From contig JBBMOL010000072.1 of the NCBI GenBank assembly GCA_037954665.1, forward strand, positions 1,328,340 to 1,392,339: a DNA stretch of 64,000 nt, written 5' to 3'. Each line of letters begins with the position of its first letter. Within the stretch, counting starts at the first letter, position 1. Source of the DNA: Laguncularia racemosa. Lineage: Eukaryota; Streptophyta; Magnoliopsida; Myrtales; Combretaceae. The notes below the pieces were generated by a model. That model had not been told where the DNA came from. It ran no database searches and worked only from the letters and a program-made list of their open reading frames with translations. This document shows, one piece after another, positions 11,792 through 24,216 of the stretch. Both the position numbers and the translations under genes were made by a program.

Positions 11792-12052
11792 AAGCACAAA
11801 TTGTTGCACTAGTGGTTCAAAAGACTCTGGTGCAAGTCTTAGCGACCCACTAAGTCTTTGAGATCCCAATAATGAAGGTGTTGACACATTTTGCATAGAA
11901 AGTTGATGAGATTGTATTGTAGGCCTAAATGACCCACTAAGTGTCTGGTCTCCTTGTAGTGGAGGTATTTTTGCATGTTGCACAAGAGATCAAGAAGATT
12001 GTTGTGTAGGCCCAAATGATTCACCAAGTCTCCTAACTCCTTGCAATGGAGG
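11792..12052 (-). repeat. Three 87-bp (29-residue) tandem repeats in the TNPA-like C-terminus
   Basis: On the minus strand three consecutive units of exactly 87 bp (12,052-11,966; 11,965-11,879; 11,878-11,792) encode variations of 'PPLQGxxRLxxSxxP'. Examples are PPLQGVRRLGESFGP, PPLQGDQTLSGSFRP and PSLLGSQRLSGSLRL. Because the unit is a multiple of three the frame is kept. Stops occur in unit 1. Confidence 0.7.
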
Positions 12053-12439
12053 TGTCAATGACTTTGGCGATAAAAGTTGTGGTGAGGAAACTTGTCCTTA
12101 TGGAAGTACTGTAGTTGATGGAGATGTCGACACTAATGAAATCCCTCCCTATAGTTGTATAAATTGTGTGATGAATTCTTTAAGTTAGTTAAACTCCTTT
12201 TGCAATTTCTGGAATTCTTCGAGTGATACAATTGGTCTAGAAAGAAAGGAAGCTCAGTGATGAGGCAGGCGTATTGGTAATGGCTTAAGCCCACCATATC
12301 CTAAGCCATAAGTATAGCCGGATTTACACCCTAATACTTGTGTCATGATCTCCACCTCTGTTAATGGTGTAGAACCCTCTAACTCTGCATTTTACAATAA
12401 GAGGATACATTTTTTCACCATTTCTTCTTGCATAAAAAA

Positions 12440-14180
12440 AAGAAGAAGATAAAATACATAAACTAAGCTTCTTGTTTTAATACTTTTAGTCATATAATCC
12501 TTTGAATCTTCACTAAAAAAATTCATACATGGATAATTGACAATCAACTCACAATGCTATCCATGTAACAATAACTACTAACATGCAACTCCACTTACAT
12601 ACTATATCCAAAAATTACTTGTACCCCAAGTCCCTCATCCCAACACAGAGTTGTGACTAGATTATAAAATGGAGAGCCCTTATCACATCATAAATCAGTA
12701 ACCAACATGTCCCAATAGCCATCCTCTAGACAATTTCTTCATTTATTAAGATAACACAAGATGAGGGATGAAACAAAGTTTTCTACCTAGCTAACATTTA
12801 CACAGAAACAAAAATTACTCAACTTGTATTAAAAACACAAATAGTAACATCAGATTATGTAAGATGAGCACAATAATTCAATAAATTAAATAACCAAACT
12901 AACTTAGCACATCCAATGTATCAGCTCCAACAAGAAAGCTCCTCTAAGCGGCTAGAACCTGGACATAATAGAGTTTACAATATCATTTAATATAGTACTA
13001 ATCCAAAGTCATCACACGCTAATTAATCATTCTAGGCTACTTCTGTAAGTCCCAAGCAATTAACAATATCATCTTCTATATTTCTTTTTCTAAAAGTAGG
13101 AGTAAGATCAGATTAGTGCAAACAAAAGAGATTTATAATACAAATTGCATAAAAAAAAACACATATTTTCATACTATAGTAATAGCTTATGAATCACTAA
13201 TGAGATGTTGAAGAAGAATGAAAATATACCCCTGAGCAATAATAAATTGTGCAATGCTGACTAAGGTCATAGCTAATTACTACATAATAACACTCTTGAT
13301 TTAGGAAAAACCATGTTAAACATTGATGTATTAGCGGTGATGTTCTAAAATGGATTTCATAAATTCATATACAAATTTTGTAGCACCACTAAATAAGAGC
13401 AACTCATCATTTAAAAAAAAAAAAAGTAGAGAGAGAATTTTTTTTTAATCAGCTTCATCCTTACAACATGATCTATATATGAAAAGTTTAACCACAAGGA
13501 TTACATTGCAAAACTTCAAACTACAAAGCACTTATGAACATATTACCTAAACTACAAATAAACATATACTAAGCACAAAATGGGACACTACAAAAAAGAT
13601 ACTAGGAAATATATATACACATCATTTTTTTTCCCTAGTTTTAAAACATTATAATAAGCACAATACATTAGCATCAGCTTAGATCACACTCCATTTTCAT
13701 CATAGATCAACACAATAGTACACCGGTAATGAAAAATGATATTAATAAAACTTAGTGAAGGCAACAAAAAGAATAGGAACTCTGAAAATAGCAAAAGTCT
13801 TTGATATTAACATCCTTAAATGACATGTAACATGTCAATAAATAAAATGGCATATAACTTCTAATCTTCCACTGTATTTAATAAAAAAAGAAAAGAAAAA
13901 GGGTTCCAATCCAAAAAAAAGAAAAGAAAAAGAAAAAAAAGTAAATAATCTAACTCAAAAACATTAAAATGATAAACATTTTGGGAGATTGAAGTCATTT
14001 AGTTAGTCTGGCTTATTAGAATATTTTGATAAATAGCTGAGGTTATAAAAATTAACATCCAAGAAGAATATCCTTTAGGTACTATCAATGACTTGTTTCC
14101 ATTTAACTTATTGACAAAAAAATAAAAATAAAAAAACCAAAATACTATTTAAAATTAGTTCATTTGATTTTATACTTACA
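12440..14180. other. CACTA intronic or spacer DNA
   Basis: AT-rich sequence inside the CACTA element without open frames or recognisable motifs. It lies between the C-terminal exon and the Ptta/En/Spm core exon of the second CACTA gene and is best read as an intron. Poly-A runs occur at about 13,410 and 13,880-13,940. Confidence 0.4.
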
Positions 14181-15001
14181 TATTTTTGCCGCACATTCTC
14201 ATTGATCCACCTTCCATTTTTTTCATGGGCCACTCGAAATGTCTCAATCTCTCCTAATTCCTACAAGAAGGTATTATTGTTAATTTTAAATAAAATTACT
14301 TCAAATTTTAACTAAATAATTAAATACCTTCTCATGTTGTATGCTGACATAAGACCTAGGCCCCATTAAATGATTATATGGAAGACTTCTGCAGTTCTTT
14401 GTATTGATTGCACATCTTTTCTAAAAGAAAAAAAAAAAAACTAAATACTTTATCAAGTTATGTTTAGCTAGTCTTTTCTTAAAATAAATAAATCACATAA
14501 TTAAGTTATAATTTGTCACATTTAACATTTCAATAAATATGAGTGCTAGTACCTGAAAATGCCTGGAATCAAAGAAGTCACATAGACTAACCCAATCATG
14601 GGGTCGATGTTCTAGTCCTTGTGGAATGGCCTTGCACGCACGCTTTCCCTTTCCATGTAGTTTATAATGGAGACGAAGACTATAGCATAGCTCACTATAG
14701 GTTTTAGCTGCCATTCCATGTAGTATATCCTTCTACCGCGGATCAGTCCAATTAACCTCAAATTTCTCCTATAATTGAAAATGATTGGTTTACTAATAAT
14801 TGCCTATACGAATAAAGTTAGCTACATGAGAATAACCCAATACATCAACACTTTCATCAAAACCCATTATCAAAGAGTTAAGCCATTACCGTTAACTAAA
14901 GAAGACCAAATTTCAACATTAAAATCGATTGTCGTTTTTAAGTAAAATATCACTACATAAGTAAACTCCAAGGGATTTAGGGTTTAAGGCTTAGGCTTAT
15001 A

Positions 15002-15006
15002 GAATT
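15002..15006. repeat. Left target duplication of element A (GAATT)
   Basis: GAATT here compares with GGATT at 24,217-24,221, immediately outside the two LTRs. Four of five bases match, consistent with an old 5-bp target duplication. Confidence 0.6.
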
Positions 15007-16995
15007 TGTAATACACATTTTATATATATATATATATAGATAAATAAATAAATATATGTATAAATATAAAGATTGGCAATGCAGTAAATAGGACAATGGG
15101 ATAGGGGCAATTTCGCCTTTTCCAAATAGGACTATACATAAGCAAACTGACCTAAGGGGATCGAGTGACATAAAAAGAGAGAGAGAGAACTTCTTTAGGA
15201 AAACCTAAAGAAATCCGAGGAGGTAGTGCAGCGGAGCAAAAGGTAATGATTTCCATCTTATAACCAAGATTTATTATAACAATGGAATTTAAAGATCATG
15301 GATTTGACTAGGTTGTTTATAGGAATCAAGTTTAAGGGCGGATTGAACAAGCATGGGAGTAGTTGGATTTAGAGTTTCAAGCGAAATTCGAATCAAGTAA
15401 GAGATTCTAATTTGTATTTTTGGATTTACTTAAGCTTAGGATTAGAAATGAGGAGATTAGACGAATTAGTGTAGAAAAATAAGAGTACAAAAAATGAACC
15501 GAGAGATACACGACCATCCAACACGGCCGTGTTGCTCTCGTGTTGATTTACCAAGACGTACTAAGAGATACACGACCATCCAACACGATCGTATTGCCCC
15601 TATGTTAAAATGAGAAGAACATGGCCTCCCAACATGGTCGTGTTTCGACCATGTTGAGTCTAAAAGTTATGCGAGAGATACACCGCCTCCCAACACGACC
15701 GTGTTTTGACTATGTTGATTTAAGAGAAATATGGCCTCCCAACACGATCGTGTTCCAACAGTGTTGAAGCCAAATCTCATCGAAAGATACACGACCTTTA
15801 ACACGGTCATGTACTAGCCCATGTTAGGTAACATGACCTCCAACATGGCCGTGTTAAGTGATGAACATCATTATTATATATCAAATTACCTTCTTAATTA
15901 ACCAAGTTCCACACATCCGAGGTAATAGTATAACCATATATAACCTAATGGATTAAGAGGAATTAGGGAGAGTTATATTATGTTTGGATTAGTACTAAGG
16001 ATGATGTCTTGATGATTATACAAATATCAACTTAGCTTAAGTTTAGGACAAGAAGTGTGTAAGGCTAGGATTCCAAGTACGTGTTTACTTTATTTGTTGT
16101 ATATAATTGTTAGGAAGCTATCTAATGAGTTGTATGTGAAATAATGAAATGCTAAGGTGTAATGTGAATTAAGTGGTACCATGAAGTAATGTAGTGTTAT
16201 TAGTTGAATGAGATATGTTGCCTGTGCTTGGCTCAGCCTAGGGGCCCACAATGGCAAATCCTTAAGTGGCACCTCGATGACTAGTATATCGCGTTATCCT
16301 TAATGAAGTCGTGTATCGAAATGATCTGAAGTAGATTAAGGTTAGATGGGGCTTGTAGTGGCAGTTTCCATTAGGGTTAAACAAGGCCCATAGAGGCAGT
16401 TCCCATTAGGACAGAACTTGTGTATACTAGGTTCTTGAGTACCCCTATGTGTTATAATTCGTTTTGGTATTGATGTGTGAACTGGATTGTGAATATGTTG
16501 TAGATAAATGTTACATATATGCATGTGATATTAATGTGGTGTGTCATGTGCATATAGGTATGGTACTCACGTACTGAGCTTAGGCTCACCCCTCTTCATA
16601 TATATATATATTTTTTTAGTTGCAAGCAAAAATGATGAACAACTAGAGTATTCTAAGAACGGAAACTTAGCGGGACATTACATGGATGAGATGGGAGGAG
16701 AACACTATTATTATGTGGAGAAAGAGTGACAAGATTTATGTATAATTGTAAATGGATGTTTTATTGTTAAATTGAAGTTATGGAGATGAATTGTAGCTTG
16801 AGATTTTGTTGTTGTTAAATAATGAAATTTGGAATGACTCATATGTGAGTCATTCATTTGATTATAGTTATAGTAGTATGATGGATAATGTATATGATCA
16901 GTTTTGAAGTATGATGGAGTTTTAAAGCCTTAGCATGCTACTTAGTAGTAGTGACATGTGGCGGGCTGTGATATTCCAGGTTTTGAGGTGTTACA
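15007..16995 (+). repeat. 5' LTR of element A
   Basis: Starts TGTAATACAC and ends GTGTTACA. A decayed TATA box (actatacataag) lies at about 15,131-15,142, where the 3' LTR keeps tatatataag. A palindromic repeat array occupies about 15,505-15,863. Confidence 0.9.
15505..15863. repeat. Palindromic ACACGGYCGTGT repeat array in the 5' LTR of element A
   Basis: About seven degenerate units of roughly 45-55 bp. Each has a core such as CCAACACGGCCGTGTTG (palindrome ACACGGCCGTGT) preceded by 'agatacacgacc' or 'catggcctcc'. The paired array in the 3' LTR is at about 22,769-23,129. Cores vary mainly by C-to-T and G-to-A changes. Confidence 0.75.
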
Positions 16996-17002
16996 ACCCA
17001 AG

Positions 17003-17014
17003 TGGTATCAGAGC
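17003..17014 (+). promoter_or_regulatory. Primer-binding site of element A
   Basis: TGGTATCAGAGC, complementary to the 3' end of plant initiator tRNA-Met, starts seven bases after the 5' LTR end. It is the usual first-strand primer site of plant Ty3/gypsy and copia elements. Confidence 0.85.
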
Positions 17015-17435
17015 ATAGGTTGATGATCCCTAGAAGTTTAGGTTTTGATCAAAAGAATATAAGTAAGTAGTATCAAAACACTAGGTTTTTATGATCTTTA
17101 GAATTTAAGATTCGATCAGACAGAGATTTAGTTGATGACTTCTAGAATTAAGCGATGATCTAAAAGGTGTAGGATTCAATCAATATAAGTTAAGTTAAAA
17201 TTAAGTAAATGATCTATAGATCCATAAAAATGAAGAGAGTGGGTAAATTATGGGATAACTATTATGTTATGTTAATCCTAATATTCTATGCAAATGTATT
17301 TTGTTGAATATTTCTGTTTAATTTCGTATAAGAATATACATATGTTTGAACTTGAGTATACATAGATGTATACCATCACTAACTCCCCTTATAAACTCTA
17401 ACTCCAAATCATTCTATTGTCTCAATTTACACATA

Positions 17436-20400
17436 ATGCCTCCAAGAAGAAATATCATACGGAGTTCATCTAGTGCTAGACAAGGTGGAGATGCCTTAAA
17501 AGATAGGAACCCTTAAAGACCACCTTAGCAAGAAACCCTAAAGCAAATTAATGTCACCATTGCTCATCTGCTAGAGACTGTAAATGCTCTAGTGGGAATG
17601 TTGGCACAACAACAACAATAGGCTATGAGACCTGTTAGGCTTATAGAGGAACCTTGTGGGCTAGACAAATTTCTAAGATTAGCTAAAGAGTTTCACCCAA
17701 AGGTTGATGATGCAATAGAGGTTGAATATTGGATCACTGAGACTGAAAGGACCTTGGGAGCCTTCATGATCCCTGAAGATAGAAAAGTAAGATATGTTGC
17801 TTATATGCTAAAGGGAGCAACTACTGATTGGTGGACCTGGTTTTTCCAGATTATCAGAAGCTCCTAACCAATGGCTGAGGTTTAAGGAACTCTTTTATGA
17901 AAAGTACTACCCCAGCAGCATCAAGGATAAAATGGAGGTGAATTATTATAACTGCCAGCAAGCCAGTAGATCTGTAGAGGCATATGAAGCGAAGTTGAAC
18001 CGCTTAAGCAAATTCTTGCTAGAGATGATGAGAGGAGATGATGCCACCTGAGCTAGAAGATTCTTGAGGGAACTAGAGCCTACCCTACAACATGAAGTGG
18101 GGGCTTTTCAATTGACTACTGATGCAAAAATAGTTGACAAAGAAAAGTACTTGAAGCAGAGCAAAAAAAGAATAGAGGAACAACTATCCCGCAGATCAAG
18201 ATCAATATTGGGAAAAAGACATATTTCCAACATACCTTATGCAAATAAAAGGAAGAGGCCAGTTGTATATCCAGCCAAACCTATGACTTATGCACCTAGA
18301 CCTCTTAAAACTAGGCCCGCACCTCTAGCATTGCCTCCCCCACCACAGGCAGGTCAAGGTGTGAGATGTCCTAGATGTTTAGGACCACATGATTTGCAAT
18401 AGTGCAATTGGCCAAAAGGAGCATGCTTCTTCTGTGGCAAAACAGGACACACTAGCAAGAGCTGCACTGAAAGGACCCTCCCTTAAACCTTTTGCTATAC
18501 CTGTAAGCAGAGAGGGCATAGATTATTTAAGCGTGGTGCTCAACAAACTCAAGCAATTGCACCCCCACCAGCCCAACAACCTATACAACCTGCACCCAGA
18601 GAACCACTAGGCAAAAATCAGAGCGTGGGGCCAAGACAGAGGGCACATGGTAAGGTCTTTACATTACAATAGCAGCAGTAGCAACAGGATGCCCATGATC
18701 AAGATACCATAACAGGTACACTGCTCATAAACTCGAATACTGCCTATGTATTATTTAACACAGGTGCAACCCATTTCTACATATCACTTGTGTTTATGAA
18801 TGTATATGGATTAAAACCCGTTGTATTGGAGAATGTTGTGGTTGTAAATACTCCATTTGGAGTAGGAGGGAATTTAGATTGAATATGTAAAGATGTAGAG
18901 ATTGTAATACATAGCAAGAAAATGCCAACTAAATTGTTTGTATTAGAGATGATAGAGTTTGATCTAATTTTAGGAGTGAACTAGTTGTATAAGTATAATT
19001 CCACTATAGATTGTCACAATCTAGTGGTTAAGTTTGATTTTCTTGATGAAGAGAAAGTTGTATACAAGTTAAATCCATAGAAGCTTGCGACTCTTCCAAC
19101 ATACGAGTTATGGAATAAAGGAAGATCGTCAGCCTTACTAGTAGAGACGGGACAGGTTAAGGAATTGAGAACTGTGCATGTAGTGAATGAGTATACAGAT
19201 GTTTTTCCTAAGAATTTGTCGAGTTTACCACCAGCAAGAGAGATAGAGTTCTGTATTGATCTCATACAAGGAACAACACCCATATCTAAAGCACCATACA
19301 GGATGGCACCTACCGAATTATCTGAACTAAAGACTCAACTCTAAGAGCTTCAAGATAGTGGGTTTATTAGACCAAGTGTCTCACTATGGGGTGCTCCAAT
19401 GCTATTTTTCAAGAAGAAGGATAGGAGTATGAGGCTGTGTATAGATTATAAGGAGCTAAACCGAGTCATAATCAAGAACAAATATCCTCTCCTTAGGATT
19501 GATGACTTATTTGATCAATTACAAGGAACTCAAGTCTTCTCAAAAATTGACTTGAGATTAGGGTACCACCAATTATGAATTAAGGAGGAAGACATACAGA
19601 AAACTACTTTTAGGACTCGGTATGGGCATTACAAGTTTTAGGTGATACCTTTTGGTTTGACAAATGCTCCAACAACCTTCATGGACCTCACGAACAGAGT
19701 GCTTAGAGACTGGTTAGATCAGTTTGTAGTGGTTTTTATAGATGATATCCTCATTTATTCCAAAAGTAAAGAAGAACATGAAGCACGTCTCATAACCGTA
19801 CTGAAAAGACTCGAGGAAGAAAAAATGCAAAATTCAATAAGTACAAATTTATGTTGGAACAGGTATCCTTCTTAAGACATGTGGTGAATAAGAATGGAAT
19901 ATCGGTAGACCTTAAGAAGGTGAAGGCAATAAGTGACTTGCCAAGACCAAGAACTATAACTAAAGTAAGAAGTTTTCTAGGATTAGCTGGGTACTATAGA
20001 CATTTCATAGAAGGATTCTCCCGGTTAGCCACTCCCTTGACTCAACTAACAAAGAAAAAGGCCAAGTTTGTATGGAGTGAGGAGTGTGAGAGCAGCTTCA
20101 CAACATTGAAAAATAAATTAATGATAGCTCCAATGTTGGCTCTACCAAAGACGGGAGAAGAATTTGAAGTATTCAGTGATGCATCAAATCAAGGTTTGGG
20201 GTGTGTGCTTATGCAAAATGGGAGAGTCATTGCATATGCTTCCCGCCAACTAAAACAATATGAGAAGAATTACCACACCCATGACCTAGAATTAGCTGCT
20301 GTAATCTTGGCATTGAAATTATGGAGACATTATCTTTATGAGGAGAAGTGTAAAATCTTCACAAATCATAAAAGTTTAAAGTATTTTTTTACCCAAAAGG

Positions 20401-22113
20401 AGTTGAATATGAGGCAAAGAAGGTGATTAGAACTGATAAATGATTATGATGTGAAAATTCAATATCACCCTAAAAAAGTAAATGTGGTTGCAGATACATT
20501 AAGTAAGAAGAAACACATAAATATTGCAGGATTAATCATATATCATAAGAAGATATTAGAAGATATGGATAAACTTAAATTTGAAGTAGTGACACAAGAA
20601 GTGGGAAATAGGTTGGCCACACTTAGTATCCAACCAAATCTTATATATCATATTAAAACTGCACAAATGGAAGATCTTGAAATTCAGAAGATAAGGAACA
20701 AATTAGAATAGGTGAAGCCACAGAATTTGTGTTAAACACTGAAAAGGTAGTCAAATATGGTAACAGATTATGTGTTCCAAATAACATAGAATTAAAGAAG
20801 AAGATTATGAAGGAAGCCCATTACTCAGGGTATATAGTATACCTAGGAAGTACTAAGATGTGCAAGGATCTCAAGAATACTTACTAGTAGAAAAATATGA
20901 AACGGGAGATAGTTGAATATGTGTCCAAGTATCTCACCTATCAACAAATAAGGATTAAACACCAAAGACCAGCTGGTGAGTTACAACCTCTCCCTGCACT
21001 TGAATGGAAGTGGGAACATGTAACTATGGATTTCGTCACAGCACTCCCGAGAACAAGGGAGAAATATGATGCAATTTGAGTGATAGTAGACAGATTAAAC
21101 AAGTCCACAAATTTCTTGCCAATTAAGGTGGACTACAGACTAGAAAAGCTTACTCAATTGTATATTAAAGAGATTATCATATTACTCGGGGTACCAGCTA
21201 CGATTACATCTGACAGGGATACTCATTTTGTGAGCAAATTCTGGAAAAGTCTACATCAAGCTTTAGGGAACCAAACTCCTGTTTAGTACAGCATTTCATC
21301 CTTAGACAAATGGCAATCTGAAAGAACTATTCAAATTCTAGAAAATTTACTACGAGCTTGTACATTGGATCAAGGGGGTAACGGAGTGATCATTTGTCTT
21401 TCGTAGAATTTGCTTATAACAACAATTACCAGGCTACTGTACAGATCGCTCCTTATGAAGCATTATATAGAAGGAAGTGCACATATCCCTTACACTGGGA
21501 CGAAGTGGGAGAAAGATGGGTATTAGGGCCAGAGATAGTACAGGAAACGGTAGACAAGGTTAAAATCATAAGGCTATGGATCCTATCAACCTAGAGTCGT
21601 CTGAAAAGTTATACAAGCAAATGGCGATGCCCTCTAAAGTTTCAAGTGGGAGATAAAGTCTTATTGAAGATATCTCCAACTAAAGGGGTAATCAGGTTTA
21701 GACTGTGGGGTAAGTTGAATCCAAGATATAGGGGTCCATTTGAAATTCTAGAAAGAATCGAAACAGTCACATACAGGTTGGCCCTACCACTAAGTCTAGC
21801 CGAAGTACATGATGTATTTCATGTATCGATGTTGAGAAAGTTTGTACCAAACTCAAATCAAGTGATGGCCTTGGAACCTTTGAAGGTACAGCCAAACTTG
21901 TCTTCTATAGAGAGACCTGTGAGAATAGTGGATACCAAAGAACAAGTTTTAAGAAGAAGAAGAATTCCTTATGTTAAAGTGTAATGGACAAATCAAACAA
22001 AGCGAGAGGCGACATGGGAATTAGAAGAAGAAATGAAGAGAAAGCATCCAGAACTTTTCTTAATTCCAGTAACGTTCGAGGAAGAAAGTTTTAATAAAGG
22101 GGGAAGAATGTAA
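17436..22113 (+). pseudogene. Gag-pol polyprotein of element A, decayed
   Basis: The start ATG is at 17,436 (MPPRRN). Gag capsid-like sequence runs to about 18,300, including AKEFHPKVDDAIEVEYWI and DWW. A CCHC knuckle CFFCGKTGHTSKSC lies near 18,427-18,468. The protease active site reads NTGATH (about 18,760) where the family has DTGAxH, so the catalytic Asp is lost. RT covers about 19,200-19,850 with the FIDDIL catalytic box at 19,736-19,753 still intact. RNase H is at 20,140-20,420 (FSDASNQGLGCVL). Integrase core is at about 20,900-21,290 with MDFVTALP and SDRDTHF. The C-terminal part (21,646-22,080) holds GDKVLLKISPTKG and a chromodomain-like RRRIPYVKV...REATWELEEE. More than ten in-frame stops and at least two frameshifts are visible. 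The reading ends at TAA 22,111-22,113. Confidence 0.9.
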
Positions 22114-22282
22114 TACATGCTTTATATATATATATAAATCAAACAAAGCGAGAGGTGACATGGGAATTAGAAGAAGAATGAAGAGAAAGCATCTAGAACT
22201 TTTCTTAATTCTAGGTAACTTTCGAGGAAGAAAGTTTTAATAAAGGGGGAAGAATGTAATACATGCTTTATATATATATATA
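21991..22282 (+). repeat. 146-bp tandem duplication at the pol/PPT/LTR junction of element A
   Basis: The segment beginning 'aatcaaacaaagcgagagg' at 21,991 recurs at 22,137, and 'tgtaatacatgctttat' at 22,109 recurs at 22,255. Both have a period of 146 bp. Each unit contains the last codons of pol, the polypurine tract and the first bases of the LTR. The true 3' LTR starts at the second copy (22,255). Confidence 0.85.
22096..22108 (+). promoter_or_regulatory. Polypurine tract of element A (first copy)
   Basis: AAAGGGGGAAGAA directly precedes a TGTAATACAT LTR start. An identical tract at 22,242-22,254 precedes the full 3' LTR, as a result of the tandem duplication. Confidence 0.75.
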
Positions 22283-24216
22283 TATATAAAATATAAAGAC
22301 CGGCAATATTGTAAATAGGATAATGGGATAGGGGCAGTTTCGTCTTTTCCTAACAGGACTATATATAAGCAAACTGATCAAGGGTTCTTCTCTTTTACAT
22401 ATCTGACAATTCCAGCCGCCTAAAGAGATCAAGTGAAACAAAGAGAGAGAGGGAGAGAGAGCTTTTTTAGGAAAACCTAAAGAAATCCGAAGAGGTAGCA
22501 CAGCGGAGCAAAAGGTAATGATTTCCATCTTATAACCAAGATTTATTCTAACAATGGAATTTAAAGATCATGGAATTAACTAGGTTGTTATAGGAATCGA
22601 GTTTAAGGGTGGATTGAACAAGCATGAGAGTGATTGGATTTGGAGTTTCAAGCGAAATTCGAATCAAGTAAGAGATTTTAATTTATATTTTTAGATTTAC
22701 TTAAGCCTAGGATTAGAAAATGAGGAGATTAGACGAATTAGTGTAGAAAAATAAGAGTACAAAAAATGAATCGAGAGATATACAACCATCCAACATGGTC
22801 ATGTTGCTCTTGTGTTGATTTGCCAAGACGTATCGAGAGATACACAACCATCCAACACGGTCGTGTTGCCCTCGTGTTAAAATGAGAAGAACATGGCCTC
22901 CCAACACGGTCGTGTTTCGACCGTATTGAGTCTAAAAGTTATGCCGAGAGATACACCGCCTCCCAACATGGTCATGTTTTGACCGTGTTGAATTAAGAGA
23001 AACACGGCCTCCCAATACGGTCGTATTCCAATCGTGTTGAAGCTAAATCTCACTAAGAGATACACGACCTTTAACACGGTCATGTACTAACCTGTGTTAG
23101 GTAACACGACCTCTAACATGGCCATGTTAAGTGATAAGCATTATTATTATATATCAAATTACCTTCTTAATTAACAAAGTTCCACACAACTGAAACAATT
23201 AGTATAACCATAGATAACCTAATGGATTAAGAGGAACTAGGAGAGTTATATTATGTTTGGATTAGTACTAATGATGATGTCTTGATGATTATACAGATAT
23301 CAACTTAGCTTAAGTTTGGGACAAGAAGTGTGTAAGGTTAAGATTCTAAGTACGTGTTTACTTTGTTTGTGGTATGTGATTGTTAGGAAGCTATCTAATG
23401 AGTTGTATGTGAAATAATGAAATGTTAAGGTGTAATGTGAATTAAGTGGTGCCATGAAGTAATACAGTGTTATTGGTTAAATGAGATATGTTGTTTGTGC
23501 TTAGCTCGGTCTAAGGGCCCATAGTGGCAAATCCCTAAGGGGCACCTCGATGATCGGTATGTCGTGTTATCCTTAATGGAGCCGTGTATCGAAATGATCT
23601 AAGGTAGATTAGGGTTAGATGGGGCCCGCAGTGGTAGTTCCCACTAGGACAAGACTTGTGTGTGTCGGGGTCTTCAGTACCCTTATGTGTTATAATTCAT
23701 TTTGGTGTTGATGTGTGAATTGAATTGTGAATGTGTTATGGATAAATGTTGCATATATGCATGTGATATTAATGTAGTGTGTCATGTGCATATAGGTGCG
23801 ATACTCACATACTGAGCTTAAGCTCACCCACCCCCCACCCCCTTCCTATATATTTTTTTTAGCTACAGGCGAAAATGATGAACAAGTAGAGTATGCTGAG
23901 AACAAAAGCTTGGTAGGACATTACATGGATGAGAGGAGATGAGAACACTATTATTATGTGGAGGAAGAGTAACAAGAATTATAAATAATTATAAATTGAT
24001 GTTTTATTATTAAATTGAAGTTATGAAGATAAATTGTAGCTTGAGATTTTATTGTTATTAAATAATGAAATTTAGAATGACTTATCTGTGAGCCATTCAT
24101 TTGATTATAGTTATAGTAGTATGATGGATAATGTATATGATCAGGTTTTGAAGTGTGATGGGTTTTTAGAGCTTTCATGTGGCGAACTGTGATGTTCCAA
24201 GTTTTGGGGCATTACA
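22255..24216 (+). repeat. 3' LTR of element A
   Basis: Starts TGTAATACAT and ends GCATTACA. A TATA box (tatatataag) lies at about 22,360-22,369, and the palindromic repeat array at about 22,769-23,129. In a stretch of about 265 bp near the middle, compared by eye, it differs from the 5' LTR at about 30 positions. Confidence 0.9.

Larger units (their letters stand above)
15007..24216 (+). mobile_element. Element A: Tekay-like Ty3/gypsy retrotransposon, complete but dead
   Basis: Two LTRs (15,007-16,995 and 22,255-24,216, both TG...CA, about 2 kb) flank a 5.3-kb interior. A tRNA-Met-type primer-binding site and a polypurine tract are present. Gag, protease, RT, RNase H, integrase and a C-terminal chromodomain-like segment come in Ty3/gypsy order. 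The long LTRs and the 'RRIPYVKVxWxNxxxREATW' tail fit the Tekay (Del) chromovirus clade (family knowledge). It inserted into an intron of the CACTA element's second gene. The LTRs differ at roughly one base in nine in the stretch I compared, almost all transitions, so the insertion is old. Confidence 0.9.

Noticed and set aside
15505..15863. CRISPR-like repeat array
   Set aside because: Repeats are degenerate, lie inside plant LTRs, are present in both LTRs and have no unique spacers of constant length.
22109..22136. First TGTAATACAT as the start of the 3' LTR
   Set aside because: The matching sequence stops after the TA run and returns to pol-end sequence. The complete LTR starts at the second copy, 22,255.
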